Below the pieces are notes generated by a model. That model did not search any database. It was not told where the DNA came from and saw only the letters and a list, made by a program, of their open reading frames with translations. A stretch of DNA of 64,000 nucleotides from F23-B02 sp963620985 (GTDB lineage: Bacteria; Bacillota; Clostridia; Oscillospirales; Oscillospiraceae): contig CAVFCI010000005.1 in the NCBI GenBank assembly GCA_963620985.1, forward strand, positions 1 through 64,000, in the 5' to 3' direction. How positions within the stretch are numbered: the first letter of the stretch is position 1; every line of letters starts with the position of its first letter. Position numbers and translations under genes: made by a program. Shown here one piece after another: positions 7,159 to 15,802 of this stretch.

Positions 7159-8568
7159 TCAAAGCGTCGGCCAAAAGACATTCCACACGGTGACGAAGCA
7201 GTCGCCGTAGATGCCGGAGCGGGCTGCATCCTCGGCGGTGCGGACAGGAAATTGCAGAGCGCTGCGCAGGTGTACAAAGCCCGCTCCGCTCGTGAATGAA
7301 AGCTCGTCGGGCTCCGCTGCGCTGCTGCCCGTGCCGTAGGAGATGTAGCCGCGCTGCCGCTCGGAGTGCGCGGGCATGGAGAAACTGCCGAGGATGCCGA
7401 GCGGCTCGCTCATGCCGATGATCGTGCCGACGCTGCTGTTGGTGCCCGAGAGAGAATAGTACGGCGCACTCAGGGTCTCGCCTCCCGCACTGCACAGCAC
7501 GCGGCCCGTGAGTTCGCCTTCGGGGTACCGCGCCGCGCCGTCGGCATAGGCGGGGATGACGCGCAGCAGCTCCGTTCCGACTGGCTGAGCGTCGATCCAC
7601 TCAAAATGATGGAATATGCGCCAGCGGGTGCCGTGTGCGTCGAGCTTTACGGCAACGGTCATGAGCGTGACTCCGCTGCCGTTGTCGTGCTGTTCGCCGT
7701 CATTGGTACAGACGGCGGTGAAGCCCTCGCAAAGCGCAACATCCTCGTCGCTGAGGTCGCGCAGCGCCCTCTCGGGGTAGCCCGCGTCCAGAAGCGCCTG
7801 ACGCAGCTCTGAGCTCTGCGTCTCGGGCTCGGTCTGCCACTGCATCGGATACCGAGCGAAAAAGATATAGCCGCAGGCAACGCCGGCGATGACGAGAGAG
7901 AATATCGTGATGCACAGCGCACGGTCGGACACGCGCACGGGCGAGGACGTAACGGCGTAGCTTGCATCAACAAGCTCGCCCGCCAGCTTTGCAAGACTGC
8001 GCAGAATGAGTATGAAGCAAATTATCAGCCCTGTGACGAGGATGAACCCCTCAGCATGCACGAGCGCCAGAGCACTCACGGCGGCGTACCAGGCGATCAG
8101 CGCCGTCGCTCTGCCCGCGTGCGGCTCGAGCTGAGCGCTGCGCTGCGTTTCGAGTATTCCACCGCGCAGGCAGATGATAAGCGCGAACACGAGCGCGGCG
8201 CTCACTCCGGCGGTTATATCTGCCGCGCCGGAGCCGTCGAAGGCATCGCTATAGACCGTTGACGCGATAAGACACTGTGCCGCGGCTAAAACGCAGCGCA
8301 GGACGGAGATCGCAAAGCAGGCCATGAACCAACCGTTCTCGCCGCGCAGGCGGCGCGTGCCCAGCAGCAGGAGCACAACGCCGAGCATCGGCAGAATATA
8401 GTTGAGCGCGAAGAAATTGAGCGTTATCGTGCTCAGTGCAAGCCCCGCAAGGATGAGGTCAAAGGCCGGTTTTCCGGCGGAGACGCGGTATGCCACATCC
8501 TCGGGCGGGCATGCGTCGAGACTGTCCTCGATCAGACGGTCGAACCCGTCAAATTCATCTCTCGCCAT
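7159..8568 (-). CDS. multi-pass membrane protein, putative partner of the ECF sigma factor
   Basis: 469 residues, family not recognised. A short acidic cytoplasmic N-terminus (about 38 residues) is followed by roughly six hydrophobic segments up to about residue 245 (ending near CGYIFFARYPM). A large, probably extracytoplasmic, C-terminal domain of about 220 residues rich in Ser/Thr/Gly follows. Its start overlaps the end of the ECF sigma gene by 14 bases, the usual arrangement for a sigma/anti-sigma pair. I infer it senses an envelope signal and may restrain the sigma factor, but no canonical anti-sigma domain (zinc ZAS or RsgI type) is visible. Confidence 0.7.
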   Translation of the reverse strand: MARDEFDGFDRLIEDSLDACPPEDVAYRVSAGKPAFDLILAGLALSTITLNFFALNYILPMLGVVLLLLGTRRLRGENGWFMACFAISVLRCVLAAAQCLIASTVYSDAFDGSGAADITAGVSAALVFALIICLRGGILETQRSAQLEPHAGRATALIAWYAAVSALALVHAEGFILVTGLIICFILILRSLAKLAGELVDASYAVTSSPVRVSDRALCITIFSLVIAGVACGYIFFARYPMQWQTEPETQSSELRQALLDAGYPERALRDLSDEDVALCEGFTAVCTNDGEQHDNGSGVTLMTVAVKLDAHGTRWRIFHHFEWIDAQPVGTELLRVIPAYADGAARYPEGELTGRVLCSAGGETLSAPYYSLSGTNSSVGTIIGMSEPLGILGSFSMPAHSERQRGYISYGTGSSAAEPDELSFTSGAGFVHLRSALQFPVRTAEDAARSGIYGDCFVTVWNVFWPTL

Positions 8569-9103
8569 AGCCTTCGCCTCCCAAAAAGTCCCTGAGCCGC
8601 CTGCGTATGCGGTACAGCCGCCCCTCGGCTGCTCGCTCGGTCATGCCGAGCTCGGCGGCGATCTGGTTCATCGGCTGCATGTAGTAGTATTTTCTGTAAA
8701 ACAGCACACGGTCGGAGCAGCTGAGCGTGTGAAGTGCCTGATCGAGTGCGTTCCTCCGCTCTGCCAGTAGCAGCCGCTCCTCCGGCGTAAGCTGACGGGA
8801 GTCGGGCGTGTCTTCGTGCAGCTCGTGCAGCGCCGCGTTTCTGCCGCGGCGGGCAAGGTTCAGCGCGGTGTTTCTCGTGATCGCCGTCAGGTAGGCACTG
8901 AGGCTCCCTCGCTCGGGATCAAATTGTGCTGCCTTTTCAAGTACGCGCAGGTACACGTCCGAAACGCAGTCGGAGACCGCCGCATCGTCGCCAAGTATCG
9001 GCGCTGCGACATAGCACAGCAGCGCGCCGTAGTGCTTTTTCAGCTCTGCCATGCCGCGCTCGTCGCCGCAGGCGATGAGCTCCATTATCTCGCGCCCGTC
9101 CAC
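8555..9103 (-). CDS. ECF-family RNA polymerase sigma factor
   Basis: 182 residues. Region 2 (DDAAVSDCVSDVYLRVLEKAAQFDPERGSLSAYLTAITRN) and region 4 (LFYRKYYYMQPMNQIAAELGMTERAAEGRL) match group-4 sigma factors. The GTG at 9103 is preferred because GGGAGGTG lies five bases ahead. The upstream in-frame GTG at 9145 overlaps the -10 box and so cannot be translated. It is followed, overlapping, by the membrane protein at 7159-8568. Such modules usually respond to cell-envelope stress and self-activate. The regulon is not visible here. Confidence 0.88.
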   Translation of the reverse strand: MDGREIMELIACGDERGMAELKKHYGALLCYVAAPILGDDAAVSDCVSDVYLRVLEKAAQFDPERGSLSAYLTAITRNTALNLARRGRNAALHELHEDTPDSRQLTPEERLLLAERRNALDQALHTLSCSDRVLFYRKYYYMQPMNQIAAELGMTERAAEGRLYRIRRRLRDFLGGEGYGER

Positions 9104-9136
9104 TGCCGCACCTCCCTCTGTTTTGTCTCTCAACCC

Positions 9137-9142
9137 ATTATA
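9137..9142 (-). promoter_or_regulatory. -10 box ahead of the ECF sigma gene
   Basis: A TATAAT on the minus strand within GTGTATAATGG, 34 bases ahead of the chosen start. I see no good housekeeping -35 at 17 bases. The stretch 9146-9229 is otherwise empty. Confidence 0.4.
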
Positions 9143-9229
9143 CACACCACTCCCCCAAATCCCACACTTTTTTAGTTTTTCAGAGGCGCTTTTACGCAGC
9201 TACGGATACGTTTATTGCGGTGGCACGGT

Positions 9230-9270
9230 AAAGGGCTTGCCGCCTGCGATTCACAGACAGCAAGCCCTTT
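9230..9270. terminator. 11-bp inverted repeat between operons
   Basis: AAAGGGCTTGC (9230-9240) is repeated inverted at 9260-9270 with a 19-base loop. Neither flank carries a T-run, so this is only a possible terminator. The 9271-9378 stretch is T-rich with nothing else visible. Confidence 0.3.
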
Positions 9271-9378
9271 CGGCTTCTTGAACAATTTGTGTCCATATTT
9301 TTTGTCTAACTTTTTGGGGTCGCTTCATCTTTTTTTAACCTCTCTCGGCAAAACAGATGTGGAGCGAACGGCGGGTGC

Positions 9379-10476
9379 TCATCCGTATCTCAACGTCATG
9401 GTCATGGAAGTCAAGCCGTCGTCAAAAAAGGGCGGGGAGATGCCGTTCCCGCTCTGCTGGATATAGAGATGCTCCCCCGACTGGTCTATGAGCACCGGAA
9501 AGCAGCCGCCTGCGGATGTCCCCACTCCTGCGGAGAGCATCAGCTCCAGACAGTCGCCGCTCATGCGCCATGCGCCGGTATAGGTCTGCCCATCGCCGGA
9601 GCGCTGCCGGAGCTCTGCCGTTCCGAAATAATCCGGATCGCCGCTGCCGCGCCGCAGCTCCATGATCCAGCGGTCACAGACCCAGATGGTATCCGCCAGC
9701 CCCTCGTCCGTGGGCGGCAGCCACCAACCGTCATCCGGCGGATCGTTCCAGTCCTCGGGATAGTCAAGTCCCGTGGTATCGCCGAAGATCGTGAAATCCA
9801 GCATGGCGGCATTTCCGTCCCTGTCTGCCGGCAGGACGATATTCCCCCACTCGTCCAGCTGCGGATACCATGTGACGTCGGCGCCGTTTTCGGCAATGAC
9901 GTGGATCTCAATATCCGGCTTGTCCAGATATTCCTCGCAATGGCAGAAGACCAGAATGGGCTGAGCCTCCTCGCTGCGGTAGAGGACCTCAACATTCTCA
10001 GGCCGGACGCTGCTGCGGTCGTGCGCCCATTTGACGCGGTTCACGGCAAAGCTGCTGCCTTCATCTCTCGGGACGAAGCAGAACAGATCGCCGGAGCTGC
10101 CGCCCAGCATCCGCTCGGACGGGATGCTCAGGATAAATGGCAGCTCGCTTGTCAGACCGGAGCAGCTTGTTTTCAGCCAATCCGAGAGGGAGGCTCCGTC
10201 GCCCTCCTCCCTGTGCCCCAGATACGCCACCGCGCAGGCCTGCCGGTCAAATTCCGCCATGCTCCGGCGCAGCAGTGCAACAGCTGCCTCCGCCTTCTCC
10301 TGATCGGCCTCCGGCGCAGGGCTGACGCTGCCGCCCTTGCTGCCGGAAAGCTTCCCTTTCACGCCGCTCACATCCGCCGTATCGGGCTTCGTTTTCCCGC
10401 CGCAGGCGCTCAGGCTCAGGATCAGGGTCAGGCACAGAAGCGCTGTGACAAGCCGGACGAGGCTCGAATGCTTCAT
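9379..10476 (-). CDS. predicted lipoprotein of unknown function
   Basis: 365 residues starting at MKHSSLVRL. A signal peptide ends in the lipobox LSLSACGG, then a Lys/Gly/Asp-rich linker and an acidic, tryptophan-rich globular region (for example DYPEDWNDPPDDGWWLPP). The last 120 residues, with repeated strand-like segments, may be a lipocalin-like or beta-barrel fold; no family is recognised. It is the last gene of the zinc-ribbon/TPM/SPFH cluster and starts 18 bases after the TPM gene. An in-frame GTG at 10488 is an alternative start. It would be anchored on the outer face of the membrane. Confidence 0.7.
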   Translation of the reverse strand: MKHSSLVRLVTALLCLTLILSLSACGGKTKPDTADVSGVKGKLSGSKGGSVSPAPEADQEKAEAAVALLRRSMAEFDRQACAVAYLGHREEGDGASLSDWLKTSCSGLTSELPFILSIPSERMLGGSSGDLFCFVPRDEGSSFAVNRVKWAHDRSSVRPENVEVLYRSEEAQPILVFCHCEEYLDKPDIEIHVIAENGADVTWYPQLDEWGNIVLPADRDGNAAMLDFTIFGDTTGLDYPEDWNDPPDDGWWLPPTDEGLADTIWVCDRWIMELRRGSGDPDYFGTAELRQRSGDGQTYTGAWRMSGDCLELMLSAGVGTSAGGCFPVLIDQSGEHLYIQQSGNGISPPFFDDGLTSMTMTLRYG

Positions 10477-10493
10477 TGTCAGCCCCACCCTTC

Positions 10494-11771
10494 TCAGAAC
10501 TTTCCGCTGCGGCCATGACCGCCGCCTCCGCTGCGGCTGCTCGTTCCGCCGGAGGAGCTTTTTTCTATCTTCGTGCGGGTCTCTGTGGTGTGGGTGTAGT
10601 TATCGCTCTGCCCCGTCAGGATCAGGCCGCCGGCCGTGACATAGGCATTGGCCTCGGTCTTCTCCTTTACGTTCACCATCTTCTTTTTGAGCTTTGTGCA
10701 GACAGCGCCCGACACCATGAAGGACATCACGACCGCAATGCCTATGCTCCACATGGCATTTATACGAACCGGCTTTCCCTCGTCGGCCAGCGTAAGATAC
10801 TCATCGCAGGCCTCAAGATAAGCGGACACGCCGCCGTACCAGTCGTCGCTGCTGAAATAGCTCAGAAACTCGCCCTCGAGCTGCTCGCAGCCGTATTCGC
10901 TGAAGGCGTACTCACCGTATTCGCCGTAGACGAACATGGCATAGTCGCGCTCTTTCATGCTCAAAACGACGATGATGCCGTCCCTGTTCTCGCCCATTCC
11001 GAGCTTGGAGGAGTGATAGGCCGAATAGGCAGCCTCGTAGATATCGTCCGCGCCGGTCTCCGTATAGTCCTCCACAAAGGCGAAGTAAACTCCGCAGCTA
11101 TGCTTTTGGGATATCTCCGCCGCCCTGTCCTCAAGCTCACGCCACTGATCGTAGCTGAGCATGTCTGCCACGTCAAACACATAGCGCATGGTGTTGTCTT
11201 CGCCGTCGTCCTCGGTTTCCGGCACCTGCGTTCCGGCGCAGGACGATATGGCCGCTGCCATGGCCTGCACTGCCTGACTGAGTGCCGTGGCGCTCATTGT
11301 CATATCCTCGCCGTTCCAGGCCTGCAGCGCCATATAGGGCTCGACCGCATTGTTAACGGCGGTGGCAAGCTCCAGGCTGCCCTCGTAATCATCGCCGAGA
11401 TAGACATAAACGCCCCACTCGTCTTCAGATTTCATTGCATAGGCGCCGTTGCCCATATCTTCAAGCTGAATGGTAAGGCTTAGCCCCTTGTTTTCGTCTC
11501 CGTAACCGTAGTCGTATTTCGTGTAGATGTTCGTTGCGGCTGCATCAACGCTGTCGTATTCGCTGTCTACCAGCACATCAATACGAATGTCTATGCCAAC
11601 CGTACGGATCAGCGCGGGGAGCATTTCCTCGCCCTGATAGGTAAGCGACTGGGAGCCCAGCGCGTCCGTCTCGTCATATATAACGCCGTATTCCGACACC
11701 GCCATGACCGGCGCACAGAGGGACAGCGCGAGCAGCAGGACAAGCGCGAGAGTCAAAATTTTCTTTTTCAT
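10494..11771 (-). CDS. TPM-domain (YgcG/YdjH-like) membrane protein
   Basis: 425 residues. The signal peptide is MKKKILTLALVLLLALSLCAPVMA. A TPM (YgcG/TLP18.3) domain at about 200-330 shows its usual core (VADMLSYDQWRELEDRAAEIS and GMGENRDGIIVVLSMKERDYAMFVYG). One transmembrane helix near 350 is followed by a cytoplasmic tail ending in a Ser/Gly-rich run (SRSGGGGHGRSGKF), a signature of this family. The first 190 residues look like a second, divergent copy of the same domain. Bacillus YdjH has the same plan and acts with YdjG and YdjI at the membrane; the neighbouring genes supply both partners. RBS AAGGAGGG precedes the ATG. Confidence 0.8.
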   Translation of the reverse strand: MKKKILTLALVLLLALSLCAPVMAVSEYGVIYDETDALGSQSLTYQGEEMLPALIRTVGIDIRIDVLVDSEYDSVDAAATNIYTKYDYGYGDENKGLSLTIQLEDMGNGAYAMKSEDEWGVYVYLGDDYEGSLELATAVNNAVEPYMALQAWNGEDMTMSATALSQAVQAMAAAISSCAGTQVPETEDDGEDNTMRYVFDVADMLSYDQWRELEDRAAEISQKHSCGVYFAFVEDYTETGADDIYEAAYSAYHSSKLGMGENRDGIIVVLSMKERDYAMFVYGEYGEYAFSEYGCEQLEGEFLSYFSSDDWYGGVSAYLEACDEYLTLADEGKPVRINAMWSIGIAVVMSFMVSGAVCTKLKKKMVNVKEKTEANAYVTAGGLILTGQSDNYTHTTETRTKIEKSSSGGTSSRSGGGGHGRSGKF

Positions 11772-11786
11772 ATCCGAAGTCCCTCC

Positions 11787-12908
11787 TTATGCCAGCAGAA
11801 GCTTTACAAGCAGCGAGGTCAGCGCGGACAGCGGCACGCCGATGGCGGCAAACAGTCCCCAGAACTTTGCCTTGCTCACGGGCAGATCGCCCACGAGCTT
11901 GCCGGTCTGGCCGTTCATGGTAAAGAGAAAATCCTTACCCTGCCACTTTGTGCTCAGCATCCACACGGGCATGAGCGCGTAATGCACCTTGCCGCGATGC
12001 AGGCTGACGCTGCCGTCCTTCCGAAAAACGCCGTCATAGCCCTGCACGGAAGCGAAAAGCGCCGACTCAATGGTGCTCTCGCAGCGCTTATCCGCCCTCT
12101 CGACGCTGTCCTCGACCGACACATCGAAGCGGTCGGCGAGAAAGCCGGGAAGATAGGCCGTGGAGAAGGGCTTGAGCTCGGAATAATCGTAGGGCTCTAT
12201 CGAATCCATATACTCGTCCGGCATTTTGCTCGAAGCGTCCACCGGAACCTTTTCAAAGGATACCGAGCCCGCTCTGTAAACGTCATAGTGCTCGGTCTCC
12301 GTGATCTCATAGTCACCGGAGGTGTAGAACCGCGAGCGCGTCGCCTCATAGCTGGCGCTGCCCTCGGCCTGACCGTCGAACATCCAGAACGGGACATACA
12401 CGCCCTTGATCTCCTGAACGTGATTTTCGCTCGTAAAGCTTCTGGGCAGGAATACCTTGCCCTTATAATGCTCCTTGAGCTTTTTGACCGCGTCCTCCTT
12501 GGAGAGCTTGAAGGGCAGGACAAAGTCGGGCTTGAGTGTGCCGGAAAACTGTCCGGGCACGACCGTGGGGTTGCCGCAGTAGGGGCAGGAGGTCGCGGCG
12601 GTCGAGCTGTCGCAGATGAGCTCCGCGCCGCAGCTCGGGCAGCTGTAGGCCTTCATGCTCTCGCCCTCCGCGCCCCAGTCGGAGTTGAGCCCCGAGGTGT
12701 CCCACTCGCTGCCGCCGGACGCTTCCTTTTCCTCCGCAGCCTGCTGAGCGGCTGCGGCCTTTTCATCTTTTTCGGCGTACAGCGCCTCGATCTCACTCAC
12801 CTCGAAGGTCGAGCCGCAGTAATCGCACTCCAGCTTGCCGGTCTGACCCACGAAGTGCAGCGGGCCGGTGCAGCTGGGGCACTGATAATTAGTTACCTGT
12901 GTCGGCAT
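11787..12908 (-). CDS. zinc-ribbon (TFIIB-type, YdjG-like) membrane protein
   Basis: 373 residues. The first zinc ribbon (CPSC ... CDYC) is at about 10-31, then an alanine/glutamate-rich linker and a second ribbon (CPSCGAELICD ... CPYCGNP) at about 90-120. A globular domain and a single C-terminal transmembrane helix (last 25 residues) follow. This matches YdjG-like proteins annotated as TFIIB-type zinc-ribbon proteins. It sits immediately upstream of the TPM gene, as in Bacillus ydjG-ydjH. The start is well supported by GGAGGAAAGGAG. It is probably a cytoplasm-facing scaffold for the SPFH and TPM partners; that role is inferred. Confidence 0.8.
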   Translation of the reverse strand: MPTQVTNYQCPSCTGPLHFVGQTGKLECDYCGSTFEVSEIEALYAEKDEKAAAAQQAAEEKEASGGSEWDTSGLNSDWGAEGESMKAYSCPSCGAELICDSSTAATSCPYCGNPTVVPGQFSGTLKPDFVLPFKLSKEDAVKKLKEHYKGKVFLPRSFTSENHVQEIKGVYVPFWMFDGQAEGSASYEATRSRFYTSGDYEITETEHYDVYRAGSVSFEKVPVDASSKMPDEYMDSIEPYDYSELKPFSTAYLPGFLADRFDVSVEDSVERADKRCESTIESALFASVQGYDGVFRKDGSVSLHRGKVHYALMPVWMLSTKWQGKDFLFTMNGQTGKLVGDLPVSKAKFWGLFAAIGVPLSALTSLLVKLLLA

Positions 12909-12961
12909 GGTTTGTCTCCTTTCCTCCCGACCGCCTTTTCCTATGTCGGGGGATATCTATA

Positions 12962-13315
12962 TCATCTTCCATCTTGCGCTGCCGCCGCCATGACGGCTAT
13001 CGCCGCTCCCACGCCCGCAGCAAGGGAGACCTCGGTGTCCGGAATGAGCCACAGGCAGAGGAACACGCAGAGAAACAGCGCCATTGACGCGGCAAGCAGC
13101 AGCAAAGTGCGCTTTGTCTGCTCTCCGACAGGCTCGTATATCTCGAAGGCCTCTGTCTGCCAGTCGTAGAAATCGCTTTGCAGTATCCCGCCGCAGTAGG
13201 GGCAGATGGCCTGCCGGGTTTTCAGCTCGACCTCCGCACCGCAGCTGGGGCAGGATACCGCTCCGCTGTCGGAGTAATAGCTTTTCTTTTTGTCTGCGCG
13301 GTCACTGGAGCGCAC
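12962..13315 (-). CDS. small zinc-ribbon membrane protein
   Basis: About 117 residues with one zinc ribbon (CPSCGAEVELKTRQAICPYCGG) followed by two hydrophobic segments (LLLLAASMALFLCVFLCLWLI and the Ala-rich C-terminus). The start is uncertain. The GTG at 13315 has only a weak GAGG, and the open frame continues upstream with protein-like residues (ELYRKNACARLLQSRL) to a stop near 13375 without any ATG. The gene may use an unusual start, or its true 5' part may be lost. It belongs to the zinc-ribbon cluster by position and domain. Confidence 0.6.
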   Translation of the reverse strand: MRSSDRADKKKSYYSDSGAVSCPSCGAEVELKTRQAICPYCGGILQSDFYDWQTEAFEIYEPVGEQTKRTLLLLAASMALFLCVFLCLWLIPDTEVSLAAGVGAAIAVMAAAAQDGR

Positions 13316-13382
13316 AAGCCTCGACTGGAGCAGCCGCGCACAGGCGTTTTTGCGGTACAGCTCATGCGCCGCGCCGCTGCTG

Positions 13383-13823
13383 TCAGCTCAGGCTCAGATT
13401 GGTGGCGCCAGCCGCCACGAGCTTTCCGCTGCTGTCTAAGAACAGGCTGAGGTAGGCGGTGTCCCGACCGTCGACCTTCCAGATGTACACGCCGCGGCTC
13501 ATTGTATCATCATAGAGATACGCGGTGCAGTCCACGCCGATGTGTTCCTTCAGATCCGCATAGGTCAGCTTCTCCATGTCCGTACCGGCAAAATAGTTCA
13601 GGCCGCCCAGATAGGTGTTGAAGGTCTCGGAAAGCACATCCATGCTGGCGCGTTCGTCGCAGACATCCTGCTCCTCGGTGGAATTCATGTCGATATTTGC
13701 AAACACATCTGTCGAGGCGCTGCCGCCGCTGTTCTTGTCCTTGTCGCCGTCTCCGCCGCATGCAGTGAGGCTCAGCGCCATCATGAGTGCCAGAAGCAGA
13801 GCTATGATCCTTATGTTTTTCAT
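13383..13823 (-). CDS. predicted lipoprotein
   Basis: 146 residues. The signal peptide MKNIRIIALLLALMMALSLTACGG has a clear lipobox (LTAC), then a short Asp/Lys/Ser linker and a compact alpha/beta domain (about 100 residues) ending in strand-like segments (GVYIWKVDGRDTAYLSLFLD). No family is recognised. The chosen ATG has AAGGAG ahead; a start eight codons earlier is possible. Its lipobox region is nearly identical in style to the neighbouring lipoprotein at 13860-14483, suggesting a shared origin of the signal peptides. Confidence 0.7.
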   Translation of the reverse strand: MKNIRIIALLLALMMALSLTACGGDGDKDKNSGGSASTDVFANIDMNSTEEQDVCDERASMDVLSETFNTYLGGLNYFAGTDMEKLTYADLKEHIGVDCTAYLYDDTMSRGVYIWKVDGRDTAYLSLFLDSSGKLVAAGATNLSLS

Positions 13824-13859
13824 GCTGTTTCTCCTTTCTGATTTCAAAATTTATTATGC

Positions 13860-14483
13860 TTATTCTTCGGGAAGCTCGAACTCATCGGGAGGCACGGTCA
13901 CGCCGTCCTCGAGCAAAGGCAGATACCAGTTCTCGTAGTAGTAGGGCGCTTCATCAGCCGGAACGTCATCCCACTTCATGCCCCAGGGGCGAAGGAAGAA
14001 GACGTAGCCGAACGAGCCCTCCTCGGTCAGATAGTTGCCGATTATCTTTATCATGTGGTCGTATTCCGAGGAGATGACGAACTCCCATGTGCCGTCCTTC
14101 AGGTCGGTGCTCATGATCTCGCCGCCGGTCTGCTCGAGTATACTGCCGCCGGCGCCGTCGGAGGTCATTTTCACCTTGGCTATGGCAACGGGCGCGCTCT
14201 TCGGGAGAGCCTCGTCCCATATGATGAAGCTGCCCTCGCCGTTTTTGTCAAGCTCAACGCTTGCGCAGCAGTCGAAATATGCGTCCTGCATGTAGTCATA
14301 CTCGCCGGTAGCGTCGCCGCCTATCCACCAGCCGTACCAGTAGCCGTTCCAGTATTTCAGCTGCTCCGCGTCCGCCGTTCCGGCCTCGTCCTTGCCCTTG
14401 TCCGTATCATCCCCGCCGCAGGCCGTGAGGCTAAAGACCATGAGCAGGGCAAGGACAAGGGTCAATATTCTTGTCTTTTTCAT
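13860..14483 (-). CDS. predicted lipoprotein
   Basis: 207 residues with a lipoprotein signal (MKKTRILTLVLALLMVFSLTACGG) and an acidic linker. The exported domain begins WNGYWYGWWIGGDATGEYDY, an aromatic-rich motif seen in many uncharacterised Clostridia lipoproteins that often show lipocalin-like barrels. AAGGAG precedes the ATG. It lies between the lipoprotein at 13383 and the zinc-ribbon gene at 14525, all on the same strand with short gaps, so it is probably co-transcribed. Function unknown. Confidence 0.72.
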   Translation of the reverse strand: MKKTRILTLVLALLMVFSLTACGGDDTDKGKDEAGTADAEQLKYWNGYWYGWWIGGDATGEYDYMQDAYFDCCASVELDKNGEGSFIIWDEALPKSAPVAIAKVKMTSDGAGGSILEQTGGEIMSTDLKDGTWEFVISSEYDHMIKIIGNYLTEEGSFGYVFFLRPWGMKWDDVPADEAPYYYENWYLPLLEDGVTVPPDEFELPEE

Positions 14484-14524
14484 GTTTTTTCTCCTTTTTT
14501 TATTTTTGAATTTCCATGCGGCTG

Positions 14525-15295
14525 TTATGGTCTCGGTGTGCCGCAGTATTCACAGAATTTGCCGCTGTTTGCTCCGCCGCAGGCGGGGCATGTCCACGGG
14601 CCTGCCGCCGCGGCTGCGGGTGAGGCCGGCTCCACGGGAGCCTCCCGCGCTGCCTCGGGCTCGCCTGCGCCCGTCCGTATGCGCTCAAGCTCCGAGCAGA
14701 GCTCCTCGCCCATCCGGCGGTACTGGCTGTATTCCACGCTGCTGTCGGGCTCTACCCGAGCCGCGATCGTGGGAGTGTAGTGAACCGAGCTTGAGTTGAG
14801 GCGGAAGCGCATCTCGTCGAAATATGGGTTATCGACGCTGACGATGATGTTGAAATCGTAGGAATACTCGTAGCGCGGCGGATTATAGCTGAGCTCCTTG
14901 CCGTCGGGACCCTCGCGCATGAGCTCCGAGCGCCCCTCGTCGATATCCATCCGGCAGCCGGTGAGCGCGGAATAATCCAGAATATCCGGATTTGCCTCCT
15001 CAAGATCGCGGGCGCGGGTCACGGTGAACCAGCGGTGCGTCTCGTCCAGAAGCAGCTTCCTGTCCTCGCCGACCGAGCGGCTGATCTTGAACTGCGCCGC
15101 CCTGCCTCTGTTTTCCTCACGGTAGGCAAGCTGCTGCTTTATCTCATCCACCGTTGAGCTGCGGCGGTCGGAAAACCACGGCGACAGCTTCTTCGCGCAG
15201 TCCTTGCAGAGATTGCCGTCTGACAGCTTGCGGTTGCCCAGAAGGCCGATCTTCTCGCCGCAGACGGAGCAGTATTTTTTGTCAAACAAGCCCAT
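14525..15295 (-). CDS. DUF4428 plus zinc-ribbon protein
   Basis: 256 residues. The N-terminal 55 residues (CSVCGEKIGLLGNRKLSDGNLCKDCAKKLSPWF) match the DUF4428 zinc-binding module. The middle (about 60-200) is an uncharacterised domain. The last 25 residues form a second zinc ribbon (CPACGGANSGKFCEYCG) after an Ala/Pro-rich linker. AAAGGAG supports the start. Zinc ribbons at both ends, with partners carrying the same modules, suggest an intracellular adaptor in this cluster. Confidence 0.78.
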   Translation of the reverse strand: MGLFDKKYCSVCGEKIGLLGNRKLSDGNLCKDCAKKLSPWFSDRRSSTVDEIKQQLAYREENRGRAAQFKISRSVGEDRKLLLDETHRWFTVTRARDLEEANPDILDYSALTGCRMDIDEGRSELMREGPDGKELSYNPPRYEYSYDFNIIVSVDNPYFDEMRFRLNSSSVHYTPTIAARVEPDSSVEYSQYRRMGEELCSELERIRTGAGEPEAAREAPVEPASPAAAAAGPWTCPACGGANSGKFCEYCGTPRP

Positions 15296-15301
15296 AGTCT
15301 G

Positions 15302-15802
15302 TTACTCCTTTATTTTCTGTAATTTTATTGTTTCCTCTGTGCCGTCCGGCAGCTCAAGCCGCATGCAGAGCATGCCGTCGCCCTCGCCGGACTCGTGGCA
15401 GAGATATTCTATCCTGCCCAGTGCCGTTCCGTCCGCGCTGCGCAGCTCGCGTCCGGCGGGGTAAAGCTCTGTCTGCTCGCTCCGGTCGGGCTGAAGGTAT
15501 GTAAAGCTCAGCCCACCGCTCAGTACGGTCTCGCCGCCGAGCCTGAGCCCGAGGCCGCTGCCCTCGTCAATGAGCGCAAGCCAGCGGCCGTCGGCGCTTT
15601 CCCACGCGCCTTCGAGTATCTGCCACAGCGCGGGATTGTCTATGTATGTGCGGTCACCGTCCAGAAGCTCCAAATACTCCGGATCTTCCATTCCGCCGCC
15701 TCCGTCCATGATGCTGTCGGTCACAAAGTGCCTGTACGCGGCGGAGACGGCAATGCCGAGCATCATCCCGACCAGAAAAATCCAAAGCATACGGTGCTTC
15801 AT
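15302..15802 (-). CDS. membrane-anchored protein of unknown function
   Basis: 166 residues. One N-terminal transmembrane or signal-anchor segment (MLWIFLVGMMLGIAVSAAY), then a Gly/Asp-rich stretch and a small domain (about 60-166) with alternating strands similar in style to the lipoproteins of this cluster. No family is recognised. Its ATG overlaps the stop of the SPFH gene by four bases (ATGA), so translation is coupled to it. Confidence 0.65.
   Translation of the reverse strand: MKHRMLWIFLVGMMLGIAVSAAYRHFVTDSIMDGGGGMEDPEYLELLDGDRTYIDNPALWQILEGAWESADGRWLALIDEGSGLGLRLGGETVLSGGLSFTYLQPDRSEQTELYPAGRELRSADGTALGRIEYLCHESGEGDGMLCMRLELPDGTEETIKLQKIKE

Noticed and set aside
9104..9145. Longer N-terminus of the ECF sigma factor
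   Set aside because: The upstream GTG overlaps the TATAAT box; the GTG at 9103 has its own ribosome site.
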